Assembly (NCBI GenBank): GCA_001557505.1
Contig: LSAX01000009.1
Span: forward strand, 992,001 to 1,056,000
DNA from: Reticulascus tulasneorum
Lineage: Eukaryota > Ascomycota > Sordariomycetes > Glomerellales > Reticulascaceae
DNA length: 64,000 bases
Direction: 5' to 3'
Shown here: in pieces, positions 30,214 through 40,698 of the stretch
Numbering within the stretch: position 1 is the first letter of the stretch
Layout: each line of letters begins with the position of its first letter
Translations under genes and position numbers: made by a program
The notes under the pieces: generated by a model
What the model was told of the DNA's origin: nothing
Seen by the model: the letters and a program-made list of their open reading frames with translations, nothing else
Databases searched by the model: none

Positions 30214-31384
30214 ATGTCGGAAGGAGGATCTTGTACGATGGATGACAATGCTCTGGCCAGAATGGCTACAACTTACAACACACCCGAACCCACAAGTGGG
30301 CTACAAAACTTTGCGCTCGCGATCCTGTTCTCCTTCCCTGCGCTGGCGTTGCTGATTGTCATAATCCGAGCCGCCGGAAGATGGGGATCAAGGCAGTTTG
30401 GCTGGGACGATGGACTGATCTGTCTGGCGATGTTCTTCTCTCTGGCGGAGACAGCGACTAGCTACAAATGTAAGTTTGCTGAGCCGTCTATACCTGTCCT
30501 GTTGCTGACGGCCCATACAGTTATCAAAACAAATTATGTAGGGATCCGAGGATCCCAAGTGCCGCCGAATCGCAACTTGACAGAGGCAGCTATCTGGAAC
30601 TACGTCGTCCAGATTCTCTACAACCCTATTCTGGCGCTCGTCAAAGCGTCAGTTCTCATCTTCCTGCTTCGGCTGTTCGGCCAGAAGGACGGCGTGCGAA
30701 GGTACATCCTTGTGCTCAACACCGTCAACATCCTCCACTTGATCGGCACTTTCTTTGCTATCGTGTTCCAATGCACGCCAATTGAGTTCAACTGGAACAG
30801 ACAAATCGAGGGTGGACGATGCGTCGACCAGCGCGTGCTCTACGTCAGCACAGCGAGCTTTACCATATTGACAGATGTACTTGTGCTGGCATTGCCGGTA
30901 TACATCTTCCGTGATCTCAAGATCCCGCGCAAGACCAAGATTGCGCTGCTATTTGTTTTCCTACTAGGCGGAATGTAAGCATCCCCGAAACCCGCAATTC
31001 GAGTAGAACTATGCTAACTTGGGCTCTAGAGTTACAATCGCGGGGCTCGCCCGGCTTGTTATCTTGGTGCAAGGTCTCTTTGGCCTCGTAACCAGCGATG
31101 ACCCGACATACAACATTGGGTTTGTCACGTCGGCAATTGAAACCAACCTAGCGCTCATCACCGCATCGGCGCCAGCGCTGACACCACTCCTGCGCTCCTG
31201 GTTTCCGAGCCTCTTCGGCCAGGAGCAGACTACAACCGGGCGCAAGGTTCCCCTACGGGACATGAAAGCCCGGATCGAGCTGCGCGGCCAGTCGCCGCGG
31301 GAGAGTGAAGAAGAAGCCATGACGTACAATGGCATCATACGCGCCAACGAGACCGCGCAGTATAGGCCGGACAACAGATTCTAG
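30214..31384 (+). CDS. Seven-helix fungal rhodopsin-like integral membrane protein, three exons
   Basis: Exons 30214-30469, 30521-30974 and 31030-31384; introns of 51 and 55 nt with GTAAGT/GTAAGC donors. 354 residues. Hydrophobic helices are visible in order: FALAILFSFPALALLIVIIR, DDGLICLAMFFSLAET, an ILALVKASVLIFLLRLFG segment, VLNTVNILHLIGTFFAIVFQ, a helix at TASFTILTDVLVLALPVYIF, TKIALLFVFLLGGIVTIAGL, and one near TSAIETNLALITASAPAL. The RQFGWDD loop, the Cys in FQCTPIEFNW and the LPVYIFRDLKIPRKTK loop are typical of the fungal rhodopsin-like (SAT4/PTH11-related) family in the plasma membrane. Ligand unknown. The C-terminal tail is hydrophilic. The first intron is 51 nt with no in-frame stop, so retention would insert 17 residues near the second helix. 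Confidence 0.88.
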
Positions 31385-32805
31385 ACATGGCGAGATGCGA
31401 TGTACATATGGAGAGTAATTTTTAGCTGTGTGGACTCTTCATTGCGCGGCGCTAGCGGGGAGGTGGTGGGAACTCTTTTTTACTGTATTTCAGGGTTATC
31501 CGGCTGGGAAAACATGGGGACAGGGGAAGGATACTGGGCTTATTTGAACATTGAATTCCTGTATGATGTAGTTTGCTGCAGTAGTTGGCGTCTCTGGCGT
31601 TCGGGCGATGATCGGCACTTTGGGTTCTTGTTTTGAGTGGATGGGATGATGGGACGACGGGATGGTCTTCCCTTGACGAAGGGTAGTCGTACATAACTGG
31701 AGATCCGTCGCAGGACGCTGAAACCGAATGAGATACCCTTACCAACACACTCAAACCGTTCCACGAACCGTGAAAGCCGAGCCTGAACTCGTCCCCGAGG
31801 CTGTCGAAGGAGCCCGGGTGCTCGGGATTAAATCATGAGTCGACAATCCGTTCCACGTGTTCAGCCTGTTCTTGCCCGTTCCGCGCCATTGACGAATCAA
31901 ATCGAGCACTTGAAGCCACCAATGCTGAAATATTCTCTCGGGCAGTTCTCGAAAGTCTCACCAGACCGCTGGCCAAGCATTATGGCTAATGTTCACTCGA
32001 GTGTTATGCTCTTGATAATCATCTGGACTGCGGAACCACGTATGTTTGATTCGCTTGGGGAGGGAGGCGTGAACTACGGCGACTGCACGTAGGCAGGTCA
32101 CATTTGGACTGGAGTCGTCGTAGGCACAGGTCACACGTGTGGTTAGCAAAGCTGAACTTTCTGGATGCTTAACAGTAGCCAAGATGATTTGGATTGAAGC
32201 ACGTAGAGAACTGCATGTCAACTGCAATGGTTACGTTACAAATGCTGGAGGGGCTGGCCCTGTGTAGATTGCACAAAGTAATACACCAAAGGAGTGCAGG
32301 TTGATTTCCAACCATTCCAGAGCATGTAATCCTAGGAACCGATATGGCATATACAGGCCATGCTTAGAAGCCTAGCCCTCCCGGCCGGAAAGGGACCGAC
32401 CAACCAGGTTAAAAGGCAATGGGCAGGCAGGACAGCCCAGCCAGTAAAAGCAGGCTCATGGAAAAACATGATCGATGCCCATCGGCGCTCGTTCATGTTC
32501 TGACGATCTGCTAGCCCACATCGTTTCAGTCCAGATCTCAGCTGGTTTACGAGGTGGCGCACTTCACTGCCACCAATAGCTGACAAGGCTCCTGCCGGGT
32601 GGCTTGTCGATATCGGCGGTGAAGGGAATACTAAAAATTTCTCACCGCCAACGGCAATGTCTGTGATAGTACTTTTGCCCACTGCGACAAAATTACTTAC
32701 CTCAAAACCCTCGGTGCAGGAGAGTCAAGGTGATACCTTGACTTTTGCAATTGAGGATGCATTCTCCAGGCAACAGGTCCTGCAAGGTACCCAAATTCAT
32801 CGGCC
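31385..32805. other. 1.4-kb intergenic region
   Basis: No frame with a recognisable family or convincing splice signals. Contains the 3' UTR of the rhodopsin-like gene and the promoter of the Clr5-TPR gene. Confidence 0.45.
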
Positions 32806-34834
32806 ATGGACGCGCTCGTTCCTAGTGCTCCTGAACCGATGACGACTGTTGCTGAATGCATGCTCATTAATGACATGTCGCCGTCGTTTACTGCCACGGA
32901 AACTCCTAACGGCTCCCGCGTTTTTCACTTCCCGCCGTCGTGGACAGAGAATGGTCTGGCCGACTCGTCCGAGCCTCCTCCGTCCGCGGGTGTGCAGCAG
33001 CAACCTTCAACAGTCAGGAGAGAACGTAGGCACAAGGCTCCGACATTGTCTGTTGAGAGATGGGGGCTGGTGAAGGCTCGAATCATCTCCCTGCACATCG
33101 TCCGAAAATTCCCACTCACGCAGGTCAAGGCGCGAATTGAAAGTGAATTCGGCTTCACAGCTACGTACGTGCCTCGGGACCCAAATCCTTTAGCATGGCC
33201 CAACTGACTATTGCCTATTGAAGACTGCGGCAGTTCAGAACGCAAATCAGTAAATGGAATCTCGACAGGAATGTAAAGGCGCGTGAGATGAGCTTCATTG
33301 TCATGAAGCGCCAGCACAGAAAGCTCGTTGAGATGGACAAGCGCGACCTCGTCTTCCAGGTCAGGAACCAAAAGGTCTTAGTTGCCAAGATCGAGCGGTG
33401 GATGAAAAGGAACCAGGTTTCCTCTGATGAGTTATATGTTGCCGATTCGGTTGCTTGTAAGTATCTGCTCGGCCGACACTTCACGCTACTAGGCCCTAAC
33501 GTAGCGCAGCTACTCCTGACGGAGTAAGCTACCGAACGGCGTCTGACCGAGGATCTCCCTCGAAGAGCTCTCCTGGGAGCCCGGAGAATGCGCCTACACC
33601 TCCAGATGGCCCCATGGCAGGTGATCGGAATTTGCGGGCTAAAACTCTAGCAAGAACGACATTGTTTATGTCTGAGGAGGAGGAGCGGTTGAGGACGAAG
33701 CTGGCTGCTATCGAGCAAGAGCGGGGAAAGGAGCATCCAGACACGCTACGCACGCTCTCAAACCTGGGCATGGTCCTCTTCAACCAGGGCCAGCTTGATG
33801 CCGCACAGGCAATATTCCAACGCCTCGAATCGCAGATCGGGGACAACGGCATTGATGCTGCAGAAACCCTCGGGAATCTTGGCGTTCTGATGCAGCGGAG
33901 AGGTCACTACCAGGAAGCAGAGGAGATGCTGCAACGGGCGTCTTATTTGCTGATTGAACACGGCCTCAGCCTCCAGCATGTCAGGACGTTGAACATCCGG
34001 TCCCACCTAGCCATGGCATATTTGTGTCAGGGACAATGGGTGAGAGCAGAGGCGCTGCAAAGGGCCTTGATCCGGGAAATGAAACAGCAGTTGGGGCCTC
34101 ACCATCCCGGGACTCTGAAAGGCCAGAGCAGCCTGGCCTTGATTCTAATCACGCAATCCCGCTGGAAAGAGGCGGAGGAATTGGAGGCAGAAGTTATCGA
34201 GGCGAGGAAGACAGTGCTGGGTCCCGACCACCCAAACACGCTTACGAGCATTGGCCAGCTTGCCTTGGCATACTGCCATCAAGGCCAGTATGCGAAAGCA
34301 ATCGAGCTTCAAGTCGAACTCGTTAAAAAGAGGAATGCCATCCTGGGGCAGGAACATCCCGACACGGTGACCAGTATGAGCCAGCTGGCCTCGACATACC
34401 GGCGATCCGGCCAATGGCTGGAGGCTGAAGCGCTGCAGGTCGAGGTTGTGGAATCGAGGACCAAGACTCTGGGGGCAGAACACCCCGAGATGCTCAACAG
34501 CATGACTGAGCTTGCCCTTACGTACGTCCAACTGTACAGGTGGGATGAAGCTGAGCGGCTACAGGTCCAGGCACTGGAGACCCGAAAGAGAGTGCTCGGG
34601 GCCGAACACCCCGACACAATCACGAGCATGAGCAACCTCGCCTGCAGCTGGATGGCTCGGAAGGGAGATGGTCGTGATCGAACAGCAATCGCCTTGATGG
34701 AAGAATGTGTGGAGGTGAGACGCAGGATTCTTGGTCCTGACCACGCCCACACGGCTGCTACCCAGGCAATATTGGATGCTTGGAAGGGTGAGATGCGTGT
34801 CAGACTGGCGAACTACAGCTACGAGTCGCTTTAA
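32806..34834 (+). CDS. Clr5-domain protein with kinesin-light-chain-type TPR repeats, three exons
   Basis: Exons 32806-33164, 33224-33456 and 33510-34834 (introns of 59 and 53 nt); 638 residues. Residues ~84-138 form a Clr5 domain: VERWGLVKARIISLHIVRKF, then QVKARIESEFGFTATLRQFR (read across intron 1) and ISKWNLDRNVKAREM. A linker with SPGSPENAPTPPDGP follows. From ~residue 255 to 620 there are about eight 42-residue TPRs of kinesin-light-chain type, marked by repeated HPDTLRTLSNLG, HPNTLTSIGQLALAY, HPDTVTSMSQLASTY, HPEMLNSMTELALTY and HPDTITSMSNLACSW. In fungi such TPR arrays commonly close NLR-like proteins, but no NACHT or NB-ARC NTPase is present here. The array is a protein-binding platform; partner unknown. 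Convergent with the Zn2Cys6 gene at 35071. Confidence 0.88.
34140..34660 (+). repeat. In-gene 126-bp TPR-coding repeats
   Basis: Four consecutive 42-codon units show strong similarity at the DNA level around the H-P-[DNE] boundaries (starting near 34218, 34344, 34470 and 34596). This conservation suggests recent duplication or sequence exchange between units. Confidence 0.6.
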
Positions 34835-35070
34835 GTAGCACTCCTTGGGCTTCAAGACTCGTATGGGTGATACTATAAATGGGTATTGGGACAATGGTTA
34901 TAGACAGGTATAGAGAAATGTAATACTACACGGTTCATCAACCATCTGCAAAACGATTCACCGTCGATTCAGCCCAGTAGAAACAATTGCCCCAAGAATC
35001 AAGGATCCCAACAACGTAGCACGCGAGTGTGTGGTGCCCGAAAGAGTTGCCCAATTCGCAGCAACTAGCT

Positions 35071-37567
35071 TCACATATCCTGGCTCCCATCATCCCATGT
35101 GCCATGAAAGTTCAGGACACTATCTGTCCAAGCAGTATCAGCTCTGCTGGGCATCCCAGCGTCCGACATCCCCACATCTTCGGTTCCCGGAAGCGTCATC
35201 GGGAAGTAATCAAACAGACCAAGCCCCACTGGGCCGAGAGAGCCATCATTTGGCCCCAGGTTGGACCACACCTCGTCAGTGAACATGGCTGAGAGATCTG
35301 CCGGTATGAAAAAGCCCTCAGAGTCGAGGCTCTCTTGCATTTGTTCCGCCCCAAGCCATGATGGCGGAGACACGGACTGGTGGATTTGATCTGGGGATGC
35401 GTCTGTTCGGAAGGGCTCTTGGCTTGAAATGAGTTGTGTGTGGTCAGTAGGTAGAGGCGACTGTATGTGTTGAGGCATAAGTTCTTGGGGCCCAGAGCTG
35501 GAGTTCTCCGTCTCTCTTGAGCGTGTAAGGACGGCTTTGCTCTGGGTATTGTGTTGTAATTTCCTCGTAGGTTGAAGCCCAGGTGATCCCAGCTGCTGCA
35601 TAATCGATTTCCTACGGTCTCTATCCTGTGTCAATCGCAATGGTTGTCGTTCCATGCGCCTATTTGACGACTTGGTCATCTCTTTCTCGACAATGTCGAC
35701 AGTAGCGTCTGCCAGTTTACCGAGAACATCCCTGGCACGGGTCACGCGCTCCCAGCGGCCAACCAAGCGCTCGAGAACTAGCTCCCACTGCACCAAGCAG
35801 CTCTTGAATGTTGTCCATTCCTCCTTTGCTTTAGATCTCGCCTCTGGGCTGTTCCAGATGATGAACAGCAGGGTAATTCCGCCCATGAACTGATAATGAA
35901 GATCGACCCATGTGAAATCCATCAACCCTTTGTTCACGCGAATGAAAGACAGTTGGATCATGCTCTTGGCAGCCGCGTAGCAGGTAGATAACGTCTGACT
36001 GCTGAGCTTAGGGTTGTTTGTCGAAGGACGATGCAGTACCAACAAAGCATTCTGATACCAGTACCGCCACCAGTCCACAGAGTGCCCGTTCGGATCCGCA
36101 AGCGTTGCTGCCTCGTCATTCCAAACAGAGAGTTTCTGAGCCATATTCCTGATCCAGACTGATACGGAGGAGCTATCGGTCGAGGAGGCTTCGACGCCTT
36201 CGTCCCGAATCATGTAGAGCCTGGAGATTGCGTGGCTTTGAAGCTGCTGCAGTTTAAACCAATGAAGAATCTGCGCTTTCTTCGAGTCAGGTAGGGAGCT
36301 GTCGGGAAGCTTCACGTCGATGTTTCTGTCATCTAAGGTGAAGGGACGCCCAAGGATAGTACTCAAAGTCCTATCAAAGGTGTAAGTGACCCAGAACAGC
36401 CTTCGCTTAGAGTCGATCTCGTGGTCCGGAGCAACTCCCTTTCCAGATACCCTAATCGTTCTTTCGGAATGAAGCCCCAGGTCCACGCACATGCGCATGC
36501 TGAGACCAGATATGTACCAGATTGGCGCAGAGGACGAGTTAAGCAGAGACGACAGTAAAAGCAATAACAGGCATTGCAGTGTTCGAAGATCCTTCCTCTG
36601 CATAATCGTGCTGAGGTCTGCCATGGCACTGGCATTGAATCTTTCTGCCAAAACCAAGGCTTCCGGGTTTTCGGCCGAGAGATGGAGGAGCGATATGGCG
36701 AAGATTATGTTGAGCATAAATTTGGTCCGGATGTCCTCATATGATAGACTAGTTGCAGAACCTGCCTGGTAGAAAGCAGCAAGGTCACTCATGAGCTGAT
36801 CTTCGATGAAAATCGGATACTGGACTTGATATTGAGTGAAGAAGATCTCGACCAGATTCGCAGCCGTCTCTTGTGAAGGAAGGGTGGCCTGGGAACTACT
36901 GTCTCGCTGGTCTCCAGTATGATGAGTCGACGAATCACCTGATACATCCTGATGAAGAGGGAGCGCATCAAAGGTGGTGTTGTTGCGACGCGCAGACTCC
37001 AGTACGGACCGAGCCAAATGCATACCTAGACAAGACAGTTAGGTGCGCCGATAGACGGGCAAGCAGGCGACATACCACTTGAGACTCCCAGGTAGTGAGC
37101 ATCGCCTCCGGCATCCAGGCGGATGAGATCAGGCTGGGCTTGGTCATCTGCCTTTTCTGTCGCAGAAGAGGCTTGACTATGGTCTTCTGGTGCAGAAGCA
37201 TCTTGCTGGCCAGCCGCCTGGTTCTTTAGGGCTTCAGACTGCAACTTGCGAAGCTCATGCTCTAGTCCGGCAAGTTCCTGCTCAAGGACGCAAATGGAGT
37301 CTCTCGAGTTCGTAGTCTTGGATCGGGGATCCGTGTACTCGCACACAGACCCCGAATTCTGGCATGGAAGACACCACGGAATCTCTGTTATTCAGTGTCA
37401 GCCCAGGAGTCCCATCTGATAAGGGGTTGACTTACGGGTGTCACAGCGAGCCTTTCTCTTGCGACATCTATTGCAGGCGTTGATTGTCTATGCGATTAGT
37501 CAGGACCTCCGTCAAATATCTTGAATATACAACCGAGCTAGACACTCACGAAGAACGGGCGTTCCAT
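35071..37567 (-). CDS. Zn2Cys6 fungal-specific transcription factor, four exons
   Basis: Exons (minus strand) 37567-37550, 37487-37436, 37384-37076 and 37025-35071; introns of 62, 51 and 50 nt. 777 residues. Exon 1 encodes only MERPFF. Exon 2 holds the first half of the zinc cluster (NACNRCRKRKARCDT) and exon 3 the second (IPWCLPCQNSGSVCEYTDP). Ligands are C11, C14, C21, C28, C31 and C38. A leucine-type coiled coil follows (LEQELAGLEHELRKLQ), then a linker and the HYLGVSSGMHLARSV segment that opens the fungal-specific TF domain. That domain contains FFTQYQVQYPIFIEDQL, MCVDLGLHSE and DSKRRLFWVTYTFDRTLS. The C-terminal third is Gln/Ser-rich and ends with possible acidic activation segments. It lies beside transporter and oxidoreductase genes and may control them. 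The start is less certain than the rest: an upstream ATG exists in another frame. Confidence 0.87.
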
Positions 37568-38463
37568 CCTGTCCGCCTGGGAAGCGAAACTGCTGTCGAG
37601 GTGGCATTGCAGCTGGCCCAAACCAGGGCTGTTGGGAACGAGAAAAGGTTGGAGAATGCAGGGTTTTAGTTCATTGCTGGGGCTCGCCCAATTTGAGCCT
37701 AGGGGGGTTGACAGGTACTTGAACCCTGTCTGTTAGTGACGCCCAGGCCTTTTCGTAGTGCGGGGTAATCATAAGTTAGTTAGGTAGTTATCAAGTGGGT
37801 TCCAGTTCAATAGTACATCTTGGAACCAAAAACAGTGCCGCCTAACTGGTGGGAACCCATATATTCATTGCAATATTCCCATGAATAGCTACTTGAATAT
37901 CTTGATATTTTACGATATATTCATTACAACACTACGTGATATTCCCATGAATAGCTAGGTAGGAACTTGAATATCCAGACGACAAAGTGGCACTGTTTTT
38001 ACAGCCCACTTGGTTAGCTGCTAAACATCGGCTATAGGGAACCGGTCCAGCTCCAATTTAGCGAATGGCCTGGGCTGGCTTACCAGGAAAAGGGATGGAC
38101 ACAGAATAGAAGTTGTTGCTACAGGCTATTACGTGATGGATCCTCTCCGTCTACCCCGAAAAGTTGGTGATCTTGTACTTGGGTTGTCGATTCCGCCCAT
38201 CCAAACCACCAAGAGTGAAGTCTGACTGAATGGGACCAACGGGCATCTAGGGCCAAGGAACATGCGTTCCTCTGTGGTGTTGTATCAAGGAAACGAACAA
38301 GCATCTCGCTGCCTCGTTCGTAGACACTTCCCATCGATAATGTTCACAGGTAAGAGAAGGATAAAACGGTCTTCATGAATTGTAGATTCTAAGATTGTAA
38401 CACAGATCTACGTTACTTGATCTGGTGACAGACATCTGTCTATAGAATCCCACCACTCGTCCC
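37568..38463. other. Intergenic region with a candidate MITE or hairpin element
   Basis: 896 bp between the regulator start and the transporter stop. AT-rich in the middle, containing the inverted and direct repeats listed at 37792-38012. No gene seen. Confidence 0.5.
37792..38012. mobile_element. Candidate MITE-like element with inverted ends and internal direct repeats
   Basis: Inverted arms: caagtggg (37792-37799) pairs with cccacttg (38005-38012), and aaaaacagtgcc (37828-37839) pairs with ggcactgttttt (37989-38000). Inside, the 19-mer atattcccatgaatagcta occurs twice (37873-37891 and 37939-37957), each followed by an acttgaatat segment, and atatattcatt also occurs twice. There is no coding capacity. 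The ends and target duplication are not clear, so a simple hairpin-forming repeat is equally possible. Confidence 0.4.
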
Positions 38464-40289
38464 TCATGCCTTGGATTGGCTCACCACGTCCTTCACCTCG
38501 ACATGCTCATGCTCACCTAGCATCTGCTTTGGGGTGGCTTCAGCCTCGGAGTGCACATTCAGCTTGCCAAAGTGGGAATCAAGCTCCTCTAGAGTCTTCT
38601 TCTTGGTTTCCGGATAGCACGTGTACACGAGGATGGCACCAAAGACGTTGAAGGACATGAAGATGAAGTACGTCCTGGGTCCAATGTTCTTGACAGCTAC
38701 AGGCCACACCTGTCCGACAATGATCGAGCCCAGAGATGCACCGGACACGGAAAGCCCAAGACCCTTGGATCGGACGTTCTTCAAAAGGCACGCTAGTTAG
38801 TGCATGCCATGATCTCAAGCGGGAACGGTTACTTACCGCTGGGAAGATCTCGCTGGAGTAGATCCACGCGCAAGGCCCGAAGCCCATACTGTCTATGTAA
38901 AGTGTCAGCACGGTATAAGACGAGTGATGAACTAGGCAGCAACCTACATCCCACAGTGAAGAAGAAGATGAAGAAAATGTTGACATAGTTCGCGTGCTGA
39001 TTTGCCTGGTTCGGGTACGCCATCTGCAAGGCACCGTTGATCTACCTTGATTAGCAAAGTTCGCGGCAATAGTGATCGCCTCGCTCACCATCAGACAAAA
39101 TGCCATGATAATAGCACCAATGCCGAGCGAGTGCCGTCGACCAATTCTATCAATGAAGAACATAGCCGCGATGGTGCAGCCAACCTGCACTGTCCCGTCG
39201 ATACCGGATGCAAGCAGAGCAATGTCCTTAGATGTCCCCGCCGCCATGAAGTTGGTAGGTAAGTAGTACCGGATACCTCCGGCACCGCTCATCTGCTGCA
39301 AGAAGGACAAGGCCCACGCTCGCCAAAGACGGGACCACAGAGCTGGCTCCTGGATGAAAACCTTGATCGAAGTAACGGAGTGCTCCCTATGCCATAGAAT
39401 GTTTGCGTGGATCTCGTCTAGTTCAGCTTGAATTTCAACAATATGCTCGGCTCCGCGAAGCTTCGTTAGCGATCGAGCAGCGTCCTCGGTCATGTCGTGC
39501 TCTAGAAGCCATCGAGGACTACGAAAACTCAATTAGTAAACATTCACCGATGGATTCACAAAGATTGCTCACCTTTCGGGTAGGAATGGAACACCAATCA
39601 GGAACATGAGGGCGGGGACGAACTGCATGGCAGTAGAGAGACGCCACTCAAGATAGACTCCCTCGCCGTAGTTCCAGAACGAGTATCCGTAGCCGACCCA
39701 GAAAGCCATGGAAATACTACCACTCGTTAGCCTCGGTTTGCCAACCATCAACCATGAGACTTACCCAAACACAATGCCGACCTGATTCGCAGCAACGTAT
39801 GCACCCCGATGCTCTGCAGGCGCAATCTCACTGAGATACAGAGGTACGGCAGTCGAAACAATACCGGTTCCCAACCCGGCGATGATGCGTCCCACGATCA
39901 TCATGGCGAGATGAGTAGCGGCGGTTTGGAAGATCGCACCGACGCAGAGAATGCAAACACCGACGAAGCCAGCCCATCGTCGACCGAGCTTGTTATTGAC
40001 AGGACCGGACAGAAAAGCGAAACCAATGAATTGTCCAACGGAGAAGATGGCGGTAATGAGACCTGTTTCCTCGGATGTGGGGTGGTTCAGTGCGGTCTTG
40101 AAGCCGGGCGAGACGTAGATGGTGCTGAGAATACCAATATCATAACTGGAAAGTTGTAAGCTGGAAGTTAGGCTCATCCAAATGGACAGAAACTGACCCC
40201 CAGAATATAGCACCCATGGAGATGACGGTACAGCTGAACATCATCCACCCCGTCATCTTGTGCTTGGGTTTGACCTGTACTTCCGCCAT
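38464..40289 (-). CDS. MFS sugar (hexose/quinate-type) transporter, seven exons
   Basis: Exons (minus strand) 40289-40198, 40145-39765, 39716-39573, 39518-39089, 39041-38948, 38892-38837 and 38778-38464; six introns of 47-58 nt. 503 residues, normal for the family. Sugar-porter signatures: GYDIGIL in helix 1 (read across intron 1), NNKLGRRWAGF, GRIIAGLGTGIVSTAVPLY, PESPRWLLEHD (read across intron 3), DRIGRRHSLG, GFGPCAWIYSSEIFP and PETKKKTLEELD. The protein imports a sugar or related solute by proton symport (family). The intron splitting FCLM and INGALQ uses a GTGAGC donor; reading through it breaks the frame. The gene is divergent from the FNR-like oxidoreductase, and the shared promoter carries CGG inverted repeats. 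Substrate unknown. Confidence 0.93.
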
Positions 40290-40698
40290 TGTGTTTGCTT
40301 GCTCGAATGAATCTCTTAAAAATTCTGACCCTGAGCAGTTGATAAGCTGGAGAGTTAAAGATCATCTTCCTCGGGGAGCAAGCAGCTCTTAATATGTTCA
40401 CGGCGAGCAAGGGTCAAGCAACGAGGAGCCAAGAGCCGGCCAGCTGGAGCTACTCCGCAATCTGTGGGTTGGAGTTGCAGGGGCTCTCCACAATGTCGGT
40501 CCGGGGTTAGCCTTAGCGGCGGAACCGCCGTTAGGAGATGTTTGCCCCGCATTTCATCTCGCTCGCTCTGTGCGGAGGTTCCGTCTCGCAACCCAGCAGC
40601 GAGAGTCAGGTGGGCGCAATGTTGTATCCTACCGCATATATGAGATGGCACGCAAGTGTCTGCCGAAAGTTCGGTAATCGCAAGCAAGACTCTCCGCA
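40290..40698. promoter_or_regulatory. Divergent promoter between the sugar transporter and FNR-like gene
   Basis: A 409-bp spacer with three CGG inverted repeats: CGG-N1-CCG (40497-40503), CGGCGG-AA-CCGCCG (40517-40530) and CGG-N5-CCG (40573-40583). Zn2Cys6 factors bind such arrangements. The nearby factor at 35071-37567 is an obvious candidate, but this is inference. Confidence 0.5.
40517..40530. promoter_or_regulatory. Palindromic CGGCGG-AA-CCGCCG candidate operator
   Basis: A 14-bp inverted repeat, 169 bp upstream of the FNR-like gene and 228 bp upstream of the transporter. Thirteen of its bases (40518-40530) are the exact reverse complement of 22955-22967. Confidence 0.5.

Noticed and set aside
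39001..39090. Apparent frameshift in the sugar transporter
   Set aside because: Explained by a 47-nt intron (39042-39088) with a GCTAATC branch point; the joined sequence reads FCLMINGALQ as expected.
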